NCBI GenBank assembly: GCA_016875755.1
Contig: VGOX01000075.1
Span: 1-8,157 of the forward strand
Direction of reading: 5' to 3'
Length of the DNA stretch: 8,157 nucleotides
Source: Chloroflexota bacterium
Lineage (GTDB): Bacteria > Chloroflexota > Anaerolineae > Anaerolineales > Villigracilaceae
Shown here: positions 1 to 4,408 of the stretch, piece by piece
How positions within the stretch are numbered: position 1 is the stretch's first letter
Layout: each line of letters begins with the position of its first letter
Translations under genes and position numbers: made by a program
Notes under the pieces: generated by a model
What the model saw: the letters and a program-made list of their open reading frames with translations, nothing else
What the model was told of the DNA's origin: nothing
Database searches by the model: none

Positions 1-44
1 AAAGTAACACGCAGGGTTTTCCCAGTAATTTCCTTCTTAGGCAT
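1..44 (-). CDS. rpmD: 50S ribosomal protein L30, start only (window edge)
   Basis: The first 14 codons read MPKKEITGKTLRVT, resembling the L30 N-terminus ('LRVTLVKSPIG' in many bacteria), and then the window ends. L30 is a small 50S protein and normally follows S5 in the spc cluster, so position and sequence agree. The ATG at 44-42 lies inside the S5 frame, and the genes overlap by 8 nt. GGAGG at 56-52 sits 7 nt upstream, within the end of S5, which supports a real translation start. Confidence 0.88.
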   Translation of the reverse strand, partial: MPKKEITGKTLRVT

Positions 45-582
45 GTTGCTTCCTCCGTTCCCAGAATGGAGCAAGGTCTTCCACGCGTTTACCACGGCGG
101 GCCGCTTCAACGGAAGGAGAACGAAGTCCATCCAGCGCTTTGAAAGTAGCCATAACTACATTCAAGACATTCGCGCTTCCCATCGACTTTGTGAGGATAT
201 CACGTACCCCAGCCACTTCCAACACTGCACGGACACCGCCTGCAGCGATAACGCCCGTACCAGCAGAGGCAGGCTTAAGGAACACGCGAGCCCCAGCCAC
301 TTTTCCGAGAATTTCATGCGGAATGGTCGTGCCTGCGACATTGACTACGCGCAAATCCTTACGGGCGCGTTCAGATGCCTTACGCATCGCATCCGGCACA
401 GCATTGGCTTTGCCAACACCCATGCCGATGGTACCCTTTTTGTCGCCAACAACAACCGTCACGCGGAACTGAAAGCGGCGGCCGCCTTTGACCACTTTGG
501 CAACGCGCGCAATTTCGATCACGCGTTCTTCAAAGGCGTCCTGCGTCTCATACTGTTGCTTGTCAAATTGATTTTCTGCCAT
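37..582 (-). CDS. rpsE: 30S ribosomal protein S5
   Basis: S5 lies at the mRNA entry site, takes part in mRNA unwinding and decoding accuracy, and carries the spectinomycin-response loop in other bacteria. From ATG at 582 it is 181 residues. A variable N-terminus (MAENQFDKQQYETQDAF) is followed by the dsRBD-like domain (ERVIEIARVAKVVKGGRRFQ, about 19-38, then VGDKKGTIGMGVGKANAVPDA). The C-terminal domain follows (VFLKPASAGTGVIAAGGVRA, EVAGVRDILTKSMGSANVLN, then a basic end). A GTG at 615 would add 11 residues (VNLFRRYVEKD) with no family resemblance and no ribosome-binding site, so it is rejected. Its last 8 bases overlap the L30 start. Confidence 0.97.
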   Translation of the reverse strand: MAENQFDKQQYETQDAFEERVIEIARVAKVVKGGRRFQFRVTVVVGDKKGTIGMGVGKANAVPDAMRKASERARKDLRVVNVAGTTIPHEILGKVAGARVFLKPASAGTGVIAAGGVRAVLEVAGVRDILTKSMGSANVLNVVMATFKALDGLRSPSVEAARRGKRVEDLAPFWERRKQHA

Positions 583-588
583 ATCTTT

Positions 589-594
589 CTCCAC
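589..594 (-). promoter_or_regulatory. Ribosome-binding site that sets the S5 start
   Basis: GUGGAG (594-589) places GGAG 6 nt before the ATG at 582. The alternative in-frame GTG at 615 has no comparable site and lies within the candidate hairpin. Confidence 0.8.
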
Positions 595-597
595 GTA

Positions 598-618
598 GCG
601 GCGAAATAAGTTCACCGC
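598..618 (-). promoter_or_regulatory. Candidate hairpin in the L18/S5 gap
   Basis: GCGGUGAA (618-611) pairs with UUCGCCGC (605-598): eight continuous pairs including one G-U, with a 5-nt loop CUUAU. It lies in the 42-nt non-coding gap and ends 5 nt upstream of the S5 GGAG, which it leaves open. No U-run follows, so it is not a classical terminator. An mRNA-stability, processing or regulatory role is possible but unproven. Confidence 0.42.
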
Positions 619-624
619 GATTCA

Positions 625-990
625 CTAGAATTGCAGGCCGCCTTCGCGCGCGCCATCTGCCAATGCCTTGACACGTCCAACATAGCGGAAACCACCACGA
701 TCAAACACAACGGAGGAAATTCCCTTGGACTTGGCGCGTTCGGCAATGGCTTTTCCGATCGCCTTCGCCTGTTCGGTCTTCTTCATACCCTTCACCTGCT
801 CACGAATCTCCTTATCAACTGTGGAGGCGGAGATGATGGTAATTCCCTGAATATCATCAATGATCTGGGCGTAAATTCCCGTCAGGCTTTTGAATACATT
901 GAGACGAGGGCGGCTTGTTGTGCCGGATAAAGTCTTGCGAACGCGTATATGACGGCGTTCACGAGCAAGAGAACGACTTTTCTTAGCCAT
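625..990 (-). CDS. rplR: 50S ribosomal protein L18
   Basis: L18 binds 5S rRNA and, with L5, attaches it to the central protuberance. The 121 residues have the basic N-terminus (MAKKSRSLARERRHIRVRKT), RPRLNVFKSLTGIYAQIIDD, ITIISASTVDKEIREQ, the helix KAIGKAIAERAKSKGISSVV and the C-terminal FDRGGFRYVGRVKALADGAREGGL, all typical of the family. AAAGGAG lies 11 nt before the ATG at 990, a long spacing. It ends in TAG, 42 nt before the preferred S5 start. That is the longest gap in the window and contains a hairpin. Confidence 0.98.
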   Translation of the reverse strand: MAKKSRSLARERRHIRVRKTLSGTTSRPRLNVFKSLTGIYAQIIDDIQGITIISASTVDKEIREQVKGMKKTEQAKAIGKAIAERAKSKGISSVVFDRGGFRYVGRVKALADGAREGGLQF

Positions 991-1003
991 TTTTTACTTG
1001 GCT
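985..1003 (-). promoter_or_regulatory. Possible hairpin at the L6/L18 junction
   Basis: AGCCA (1003-999) can pair with UGGCU (989-985), with a 9-nt loop AGUAAAAAA that contains the L6 stop UAA. The stem includes the UG of the L18 start codon and the AG of its GGAG site, so it could tie L18 translation to L6 termination. It is only five pairs and may be chance. Confidence 0.25.
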
Positions 1004-1542
1004 CCTTTCCCGGCCTTGCCAGCTTTACGGCGAACACGTTCACCCAGGTAGCGCAAGCCCTTACCATGGTAAGGCTCAGGCGGACGCACCTTGCGAATGT
1101 TTGCAGCGATCTGACCGACCAGTTCCTTATCGAAGCCCAACACCTTAATCTGGCGGGTCTTCGCATCTGTTTCAAATGTCACTCCCGAAGGCGGATCAAT
1201 CTTGATCGGGTGTGAATAACCAACAAACAGGGACAGTTTATTTCCTTCCATTTCAGCGCGGTATCCCACGCCTTCCACTTCGAGGATAACTTCAAATCCC
1301 TTGCTCACGCCATGAATCATATTTGCGAGCACAGCGCGGGTAGTACCGTGCAGAGCGCGTTCTTCGGGATTCTCCGAGTTGCGGCTAATGTTAAGCTGAT
1401 TGTTTTCCATTTCAATACCGATCAAACTGGAAAACTCACGCTGCATTTCACCTTTCGGACCCTTCACGCGAACCTTGGAACCACTCAGTTCCACCTGCAC
1501 GCCACTGGGAATATCAATGGGCAAACGACCAATGCGAGACAC
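994..1542 (-). CDS. rplF: 50S ribosomal protein L6, GTG start
   Basis: L6 sits near the factor-binding site of the 50S subunit, close to the sarcin-ricin loop. From GTG at 1542 the protein is 182 residues and begins (M)SRIGRLPIDIPSGV, the family's universal start. It contains two similar alpha/beta domains, with VKGPKGEM (27-33), RALHGTTRAVLANMIHGVSKGF (62-83), EVEGVGYRA, SHPIKIDPPSG and the C-terminal signature PPEPYHGKGLRY (154-165), then a basic tail. It is the only GTG start I assign in the window. The codons upstream of 1542 that remain in frame belong to S8 in another frame and show no L6-like sequence. It ends 3 nt before L18. Confidence 0.98.
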   Translation of the reverse strand: MSRIGRLPIDIPSGVQVELSGSKVRVKGPKGEMQREFSSLIGIEMENNQLNISRNSENPEERALHGTTRAVLANMIHGVSKGFEVILEVEGVGYRAEMEGNKLSLFVGYSHPIKIDPPSGVTFETDAKTRQIKVLGFDKELVGQIAANIRKVRPPEPYHGKGLRYLGERVRRKAGKAGKGAK

Positions 1543-1547
1543 TATAA

Positions 1548-1555
1548 ACCTCCTA
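1548..1555 (-). promoter_or_regulatory. Ribosome-binding site that sets the GTG start of L6
   Basis: The mRNA reads TAGGAGGT, then TTATA, then GTG: a perfect AGGAGG 6 nt before GTG at 1542, starting within the S8 stop codon. It settles the start of L6. Starts further upstream would extend L6 into S8 with no such site. Confidence 0.88.
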
Positions 1556-1966
1556 CCACACCTTGCAGATGATCTCGCCGCCCACACCCAACTGTCGGGC
1601 ACGTGCGCCGGTCATGACACCCTTGGGGGTTGAGACAATGGCAACGCCAATTCCCGAGAGAACCCAAGGGATATCCGTCTTCTTGGTGTAGATGCGGCGG
1701 CCTGGCTTGCTCACACGTTCCAAACCGGAGATCACAGCACGGCGCTGGCGACGTTCGCCAACATACCTGATCTTCAGGCGCAGGACTTTTTGTCCCTCGT
1801 GTTCGCCATCCACCACTTCGTAACTTTCGAGAAAACCTTCATCCTTAAGGATTTTGGCAATCTCCAATTTGATTTTTGAGTTGGGCATAGCAACCTGCGC
1901 ATGGCTTGCCATGGCAGCATTGCGAATGCGGGTCAACATATCAGCAATCGGGTCACTGAACGACAT
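1553..1966 (-). CDS. rpsH: 30S ribosomal protein S8
   Basis: S8 is a primary binder of the central domain of 16S rRNA (helix 21). In E. coli it is the translational repressor of the spc operon. The 137 residues, slightly longer than the usual 130-132, begin MSFSDPIADMLTRIRNA and continue with MPNSKIKLEIAKILKDEGFL, the core RAVISGLERVSKPGRRIYTK, and the C-terminal RNA-binding signature (GIGVAIVSTPKGVMTG, then GVGGEIICKVW). GGAGG lies 6 nt before the ATG at 1966. The TAG stop is embedded in TAGGAGG, the ribosome-binding site of L6. Whether S8 regulates this operon as in E. coli cannot be told from sequence alone. Confidence 0.98.
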   Translation of the reverse strand: MSFSDPIADMLTRIRNAAMASHAQVAMPNSKIKLEIAKILKDEGFLESYEVVDGEHEGQKVLRLKIRYVGERRQRRAVISGLERVSKPGRRIYTKKTDIPWVLSGIGVAIVSTPKGVMTGARARQLGVGGEIICKVW

Positions 1967-1978
1967 AATCTACCTCCA

Positions 1979-1991
1979 CCCGGCTACCAGG
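1979..1991 (-). promoter_or_regulatory. Possible mini-hairpin with the S14 stop as its loop
   Basis: CCUGG at the end of S14 can pair with CCGGG: four Watson-Crick pairs plus one G-U. The three loop bases are exactly the UAG stop codon. The S8 ribosome-binding site GGAGG begins 1 nt after the stem. The stem is short and triloops are marginal, so confidence is low. Confidence 0.22.
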
Positions 1992-2166
1992 ACGACTTTA
2001 CGACGCCGGGGATTTTGCCCGTCAACGCCAGTTCACGAAAGCAGATGCGGCAAAGACCAAATCGGCGGATAAATCCGCGCGGTCGCCCGCAACGCTGACA
2101 ACGATTACGCACCTGCACGGCATGGCGGCGGCGCAACTCACGATACTGCATACATTTCTTTGCCAT
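1984..2166 (-). CDS. rpsN: 30S ribosomal protein S14, zinc type (type Z)
   Basis: S14 is a small late-assembling protein of the 30S head. At 60 residues this is the short form (rpsZ-like). It has four zinc ligands in two CxxC pairs, Cys23/26 (CQRC) and Cys39/42 (CRIC). The signature RCGRPRGFIRRFGLCRICF and the end FRELALTGKIPGVVKSSW are typical. Zinc-free S14 copies are about 90-100 residues and lack these cysteines, so the type is clear. Most family members begin MAKKSM; here the fifth residue is an additional Cys (MAKKCM), outside the zinc site. AGGA lies about 10 nt upstream inside the end of L5. The TAG stop forms the loop of a short possible hairpin. Confidence 0.98.
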   Translation of the reverse strand: MAKKCMQYRELRRRHAVQVRNRCQRCGRPRGFIRRFGLCRICFRELALTGKIPGVVKSSW

Positions 2167-2169
2167 AGG

Positions 2170-2721
2170 TTAAGCATCCTTCTTGCTACTGAACGGCATT
2201 CCGAGCAATTTTAATAGTGCGCGCGCTTCATCATCATTATTTGCAGATGTGACGATGGTAATTTCCATGCCGCGCAATTTATCAATTTTGTCATACTCGA
2301 TCTCAGGAAACACCAACTGGTCCTTAAGGCCGAGTGTGTAGTTACCACGTCCATCAAACGCATTTGATGAAATACCGCGGAAGTCACGTACGCGAGGCAG
2401 GGCAATGTTCACAAGACGGTCAAAGAACGCCCACATGCGCGGGCCGCGCAAGGTCACCCTCGTACCGATCAAACGGCCTTCGCGCAGCTTGAAGTTCGCG
2501 ATACTCTTGCGAGCCTTGGTCTGAACAGGTTTCTGGCCGGTGATCTGCATCAGATCGCCCGTAGCGGCATCGAGAGCTTTGGGGTTATCCAATGCTTCTC
2601 CAAGACCAATATTCACAACGATCTTCTCAAGACGCGGGACCTGCATCACGTTCTTGAAGCCTAACGACTTGAACAAGGCCGGAGCCACTTCGTTTTTATA
2701 AAGTTCCTGCATTCTATTCAT
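2170..2721 (-). CDS. rplE: 50S ribosomal protein L5
   Basis: L5 binds 5S rRNA with L18 and contacts the P-site tRNA and S13 across the interface. From the ATG at 2721 the protein is 183 residues: MNRMQELYKNEVAPALFKSL, KIVVNIGLGEA (34-43), GQKPVQTKARKSIANFKLRE (62-81), RVTLRG, FDRLVNIALPRVRDFRG and ITIVTSANNDDEARALLKLL. Other in-frame starts exist at 2736 (GTG) and 2727 (ATG). GGAG at 2734-2731 is 9 nt from 2721 but only 3 nt from 2727, and MNR followed by a lysine/glutamate-rich helix matches the usual family start, so 2721 is preferred. It ends 3 nt before S14. Confidence 0.96.
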   Translation of the reverse strand: MNRMQELYKNEVAPALFKSLGFKNVMQVPRLEKIVVNIGLGEALDNPKALDAATGDLMQITGQKPVQTKARKSIANFKLREGRLIGTRVTLRGPRMWAFFDRLVNIALPRVRDFRGISSNAFDGRGNYTLGLKDQLVFPEIEYDKIDKLRGMEITIVTSANNDDEARALLKLLGMPFSSKKDA

Positions 2722-2732
2722 ATTCATTCGCT

Positions 2733-2752
2733 CCACGGTTAGTCAATCGTGG
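2733..2752 (-). promoter_or_regulatory. Possible hairpin at the L24/L5 junction
   Basis: CCACG at the end of L24 can pair with CGTGG just after its stop: five Watson-Crick pairs and a 10-nt loop that holds the UAA. The 3' arm takes up the GG of the L5 ribosome-binding site (GGAG, 2734-2731). In E. coli the repressor S8 binds the spc mRNA around this same junction. The stem is short, and I cannot see a convincing copy of the S8 recognition core, so the parallel is positional only. Confidence 0.3.
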
Positions 2753-3071
2753 CCTCACAATTCTTACACACGCGATGAGCGCCTTCATCATCCCGTTGAA
2801 CACCAACACGGGTCGCTTCATTGCACTTCGGACAGACAAGCATGACATTTGAAATATCAACCGGGCCTTCAAACTGGATGCGTCCCGGGTTCACATTACG
2901 CCCAGCCTTTGTCTGCACCTGCTTCTGATGCTTGATGCGAATATTGACACCCTGCACAACTACGCGGCGTTCATCAAGGTTCACATTGATGACCTCGCCC
3001 CGCTTCCCCTTGTCTTCGAGGCGTCCGCTGATTACTTCGACTGTATCGCCTTTTCGAATCTTAACGTTCAT
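2739..3071 (-). CDS. rplX: 50S ribosomal protein L24, zinc-ribbon form
   Basis: L24 is an assembly-initiator protein that binds the 5' region of 23S rRNA. The 110 residues begin with a KOW motif (MNVKIRKGDTVEVISGRLEDKGKRGEV reads through about residues 1-27). VVQGVNIRIKHQK and the GRIQFEGPVDISNVMLV segment follow. The C-terminus carries four cysteines in two CxxC pairs, Cys80/83 (CPKC) and Cys102/105 (CKNC), which suggests a bound zinc. The ATG at 3071 has TAGGAG 6 nt upstream; the TAG of that site is the L14 stop. It ends in TAA, 17 nt before the preferred L5 start, in the loop of a possible hairpin. Confidence 0.98.
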   Translation of the reverse strand: MNVKIRKGDTVEVISGRLEDKGKRGEVINVNLDERRVVVQGVNIRIKHQKQVQTKAGRNVNPGRIQFEGPVDISNVMLVCPKCNEATRVGVQRDDEGAHRVCKNCEATID

Positions 3072-3080
3072 TCTTTGCTC

Positions 3081-3452
3081 CTACAGCACTTCCGGGGCGA
3101 GCGATACGATCTTCACATAGCCCATATCGCGCAATTCACGCGCCACTGGACCGAAGATGCGGGTGCCCCTCGGATTTTCGCCGTCCGCATCAAGGATGAC
3201 TGCCGCATTATCATCGAAACGGATATACGATCCGTCTTCACGGCGCCATTCCTTTGTGCAACGCACAATGACGGCCTTCACAACTTCGCTCTTCTTGACA
3301 GAACCCTGCGGCGCAGCAGATTTGACTGTGGCAACAACCACATCCCCAATCGCACCATACTTGCGCCTGGAACCACCCAGCACATGAATAACAAGCAATT
3401 CACGCGCGCCGGTATTATCAGCAACCTTCAAACGAGATTCATGCTGGATCAT
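3081..3452 (-). CDS. rplN: 50S ribosomal protein L14
   Basis: L14 is a small beta-barrel protein on the subunit interface; it contacts helix 44 of 16S rRNA and is the docking site of the silencing factor RsfS. The 123 residues begin MIQHESRLKVADNTGARELL and carry GGSRRKYGAIGDVVVATVKSA, KAVIVRCTKEWRREDGSYIRF, DDNAAVILDADGENPRGTRI and FGPVARELR, close to the family consensus throughout. AGGAG lies 8 nt upstream. In E. coli this is the first gene of the spc operon with its own promoter. Here only 3 nt separate it from S17, and I see no clear promoter. The TAG stop starts the L24 ribosome-binding site. Confidence 0.99.
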   Translation of the reverse strand: MIQHESRLKVADNTGARELLVIHVLGGSRRKYGAIGDVVVATVKSAAPQGSVKKSEVVKAVIVRCTKEWRREDGSYIRFDDNAAVILDADGENPRGTRIFGPVARELRDMGYVKIVSLAPEVL

Positions 3453-3477
3453 GGGTTATTCTCCTACACCCTGATCC
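3446..3477 (-). promoter_or_regulatory. Strong candidate hairpin over the L14 start codon
   Basis: On the mRNA, GGAUCAGGGU (3477-3468, end of S17) pairs with ACCC, a bulged A, and UGAUCC (3456-3446, start of L14). That gives ten Watson-Crick pairs with one bulge. The 11-nt loop GUAGGAGAAUA exposes the AGGAG ribosome-binding site. The AUG of L14 is locked up, with its A as the bulge and its UG paired. The UAA of S17 spans the loop and the stem. The base pairing is seen in the sequence. A translational control or coupling role is inferred. Confidence 0.5.
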
Positions 3478-3728
3478 GCTGTGCGGGTCTCGCGCTTGAT
3501 AACGGCTTCAACCGCCCACCGCTTATCACGGGACATGGGTTTGGTCTCTACAATCTGGACCTCGTCACCAATCTGGCAACCGATCTCATCGTGCGCTTTT
3601 ACGCGCTTGCTGGCAAACACCACTTTTTTATACAAGGGGTGGCTAAACTTGCGGGTAATCTCCACCACGACCGTTTTGGTCATCTTATTGCTGGTGACTA
3701 CGCCAATGATTCGACGACGATTGTTCAT
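3456..3728 (-). CDS. rpsQ: 30S ribosomal protein S17
   Basis: S17 is an OB-fold primary binder of 16S rRNA. The 90 residues start MNNRRRIIGVVTSNKMTKTVVVEI and continue through HPLYKKVVFASKRVKAHDE, GDEVQIVETKPMSRDKRW and VIKRE, all family hallmarks. The start overlaps the L29 stop by four bases (ATGA), and AAGGTG lies just upstream. After the conserved core comes a short variable tail (TRTADQGVGE). The bases encoding the DQG part of this tail are complementary to the first codons of L14. It ends 3 nt before L14, where E. coli separates the S10 and spc operons. Confidence 0.98.
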   Translation of the reverse strand: MNNRRRIIGVVTSNKMTKTVVVEITRKFSHPLYKKVVFASKRVKAHDEIGCQIGDEVQIVETKPMSRDKRWAVEAVIKRETRTADQGVGE

Positions 3729-3943
3729 TTTGCACCTTCTACAGCGGCACGCTCAGTTTCGCGCAGGATGGTTTCCATGCGGCCAATATCACGGCGCAAA
3801 ATCGTCAGGCGGCTGGAGTCTGTCAACTGACCAGTTACCTGTTGAAAACGAAGTTTCATCAACTCGTCACGCGCATCCGCGAGTTTGGTGCGAATTTCTT
3901 CCGCCGCCAATTTACGAATTTCTTGTGCTTTCATGGCTTTCAT
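3725..3943 (-). CDS. rpmC: 50S ribosomal protein L29
   Basis: L29 is a two-helix protein at the tunnel exit beside L23. The 72 residues form two helical stretches, MKAQEIRKLAAEEIRTKLAD with DELMKLRFQQVTGQL and then SRLTILRRDIGRMETILRE, with the family's conserved 'LRFQ...GQL.. .R...RR.IAR..T.L' spacing. Two in-frame ATGs are possible, at 3943 and 3934. AGGAGG lies about 11 nt before 3943 and about 20 nt before 3934, so I chose 3943 despite MKAQEI resembling the usual family start. The TGA stop, the only TGA in this window, overlaps the S17 start as ATGA. Confidence 0.97.
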   Translation of the reverse strand: MKAMKAQEIRKLAAEEIRTKLADARDELMKLRFQQVTGQLTDSSRLTILRRDIGRMETILRETERAAVEGAK

Positions 3944-3945
3944 GA

Positions 3946-4365
3946 TTATTCTCCTCCTGTGTGGCGTGCCACAACTTTGGTCTTGATGGAGAATTTGTAC
4001 TGGGCGCTTTTCAACGCAGCCACTGCAATTTCCGAAGACAAACCACCGACTTCGAACATAATACGGCCAGGTTTGACAACAGCCACATAATATTCCACAT
4101 TACCCTTACCGGAACCCATGCGGGTTTCTGGTGGCTTGTGGGTAAACGGCTTGGCTGGGAAAATACGGATCCAGACCTTTCCACGGCGTTTCATTTCACG
4201 CACAATGGCACGGCGGGCCGCTTCAATCTGACGGGCGGTAATCCAACCCGGCTCCAGCGCTTGCAGACCAAATTCGCCAAAGGAGACTTCCGCGCCACGG
4301 AGAGCCTTACCTCGCATGCGACCACGCATCTGCTTACGCCACTTTACACGTTTAGGCATCAACAT
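3946..4365 (-). CDS. rplP: 50S ribosomal protein L16
   Basis: L16 is a late-assembling 50S protein near the A site that helps position tRNA and organises 23S helices 38 and 42. The 139 residues begin MLMPKRVKWRKQMRGRMRGK, a classic L16 start. The core GEFGLQALEPGWITARQIEA, RAIVREMKRRGKVWIRIFPA and the signature KPPETRMGSGKGNVEYYVA follow. GAGAGG lies about 8 nt before the ATG. The 29-nt gap to S3 holds a candidate hairpin. Close to its 3' end is a perfect inverted repeat (TGTGGC, 2 nt, GCCACA; 3960-3973), just ahead of the L29 ribosome-binding site. Confidence 0.99.
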   Translation of the reverse strand: MLMPKRVKWRKQMRGRMRGKALRGAEVSFGEFGLQALEPGWITARQIEAARRAIVREMKRRGKVWIRIFPAKPFTHKPPETRMGSGKGNVEYYVAVVKPGRIMFEVGGLSSEIAVAALKSAQYKFSIKTKVVARHTGGE

Positions 4366-4385
4366 ATCAAAAACCTCTCATAGCG

Positions 4386-4408
4386 ACGTCGCGATTACTC
4401 GCTGACGT
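4386..4408 (-). promoter_or_regulatory. Candidate hairpin with GUAA loop at the S3/L16 junction
   Basis: The mRNA around the S3 stop reads ACGUC-A-GCGA, loop GUAA, UCGC-GACGU: nine Watson-Crick pairs, one bulged A and a GNRA-type tetraloop. The UAA stop of S3 is the last three bases of the loop. The 3' arm also lies in a perfect 10-base palindrome (GCGACGTCGC, 4383-4392). The L16 ribosome-binding site (GAGAGG) begins about 8 nt downstream and stays free. UUUUU occurs only after that site, not next to the stem, so this is unlikely to be an intrinsic terminator. Confidence 0.45.

Noticed and set aside
43..609. A 188-codon plus-strand open frame opposite S5
   Set aside because: It mirrors the S5 gene almost exactly, the usual behaviour of a shadow frame, and its protein looks random.
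1534..1578. Six-base inverted repeat GCGAGA/TCTCGC across the S8/L6 junction
   Set aside because: The loop would be 33 nt and most of both arms is conserved coding sequence, so chance is the better explanation.
2928..3830. A 300-codon open frame on the plus strand opposite L24, L14, S17 and L29
   Set aside because: It is antisense to four conserved genes and crosses their junctions. It has no recognisable domain and no clear ribosome-binding site. Codon bias of the real strand often leaves long antisense frames open.
3960..3973. Perfect inverted repeat TGTGGC-GT-GCCACA at the end of L16
   Set aside because: A 2-nt loop forces the stem to 5 pairs with a tetraloop. It lies fully in coding sequence and covers no start signal. 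Noted under L16 but not claimed as a regulatory site.
4383..4392. Palindrome GCGACGTCGC as a DNA-binding operator
   Set aside because: It is inside an actively transcribed operon with no promoter nearby, and it is better explained as part of the S3/L16 RNA hairpin.
4386..4408. Intrinsic transcription terminator between S3 and L16
   Set aside because: The stem is good, but no U-run follows it directly. The UUUUU comes after the L16 ribosome-binding site, and the operon clearly continues.
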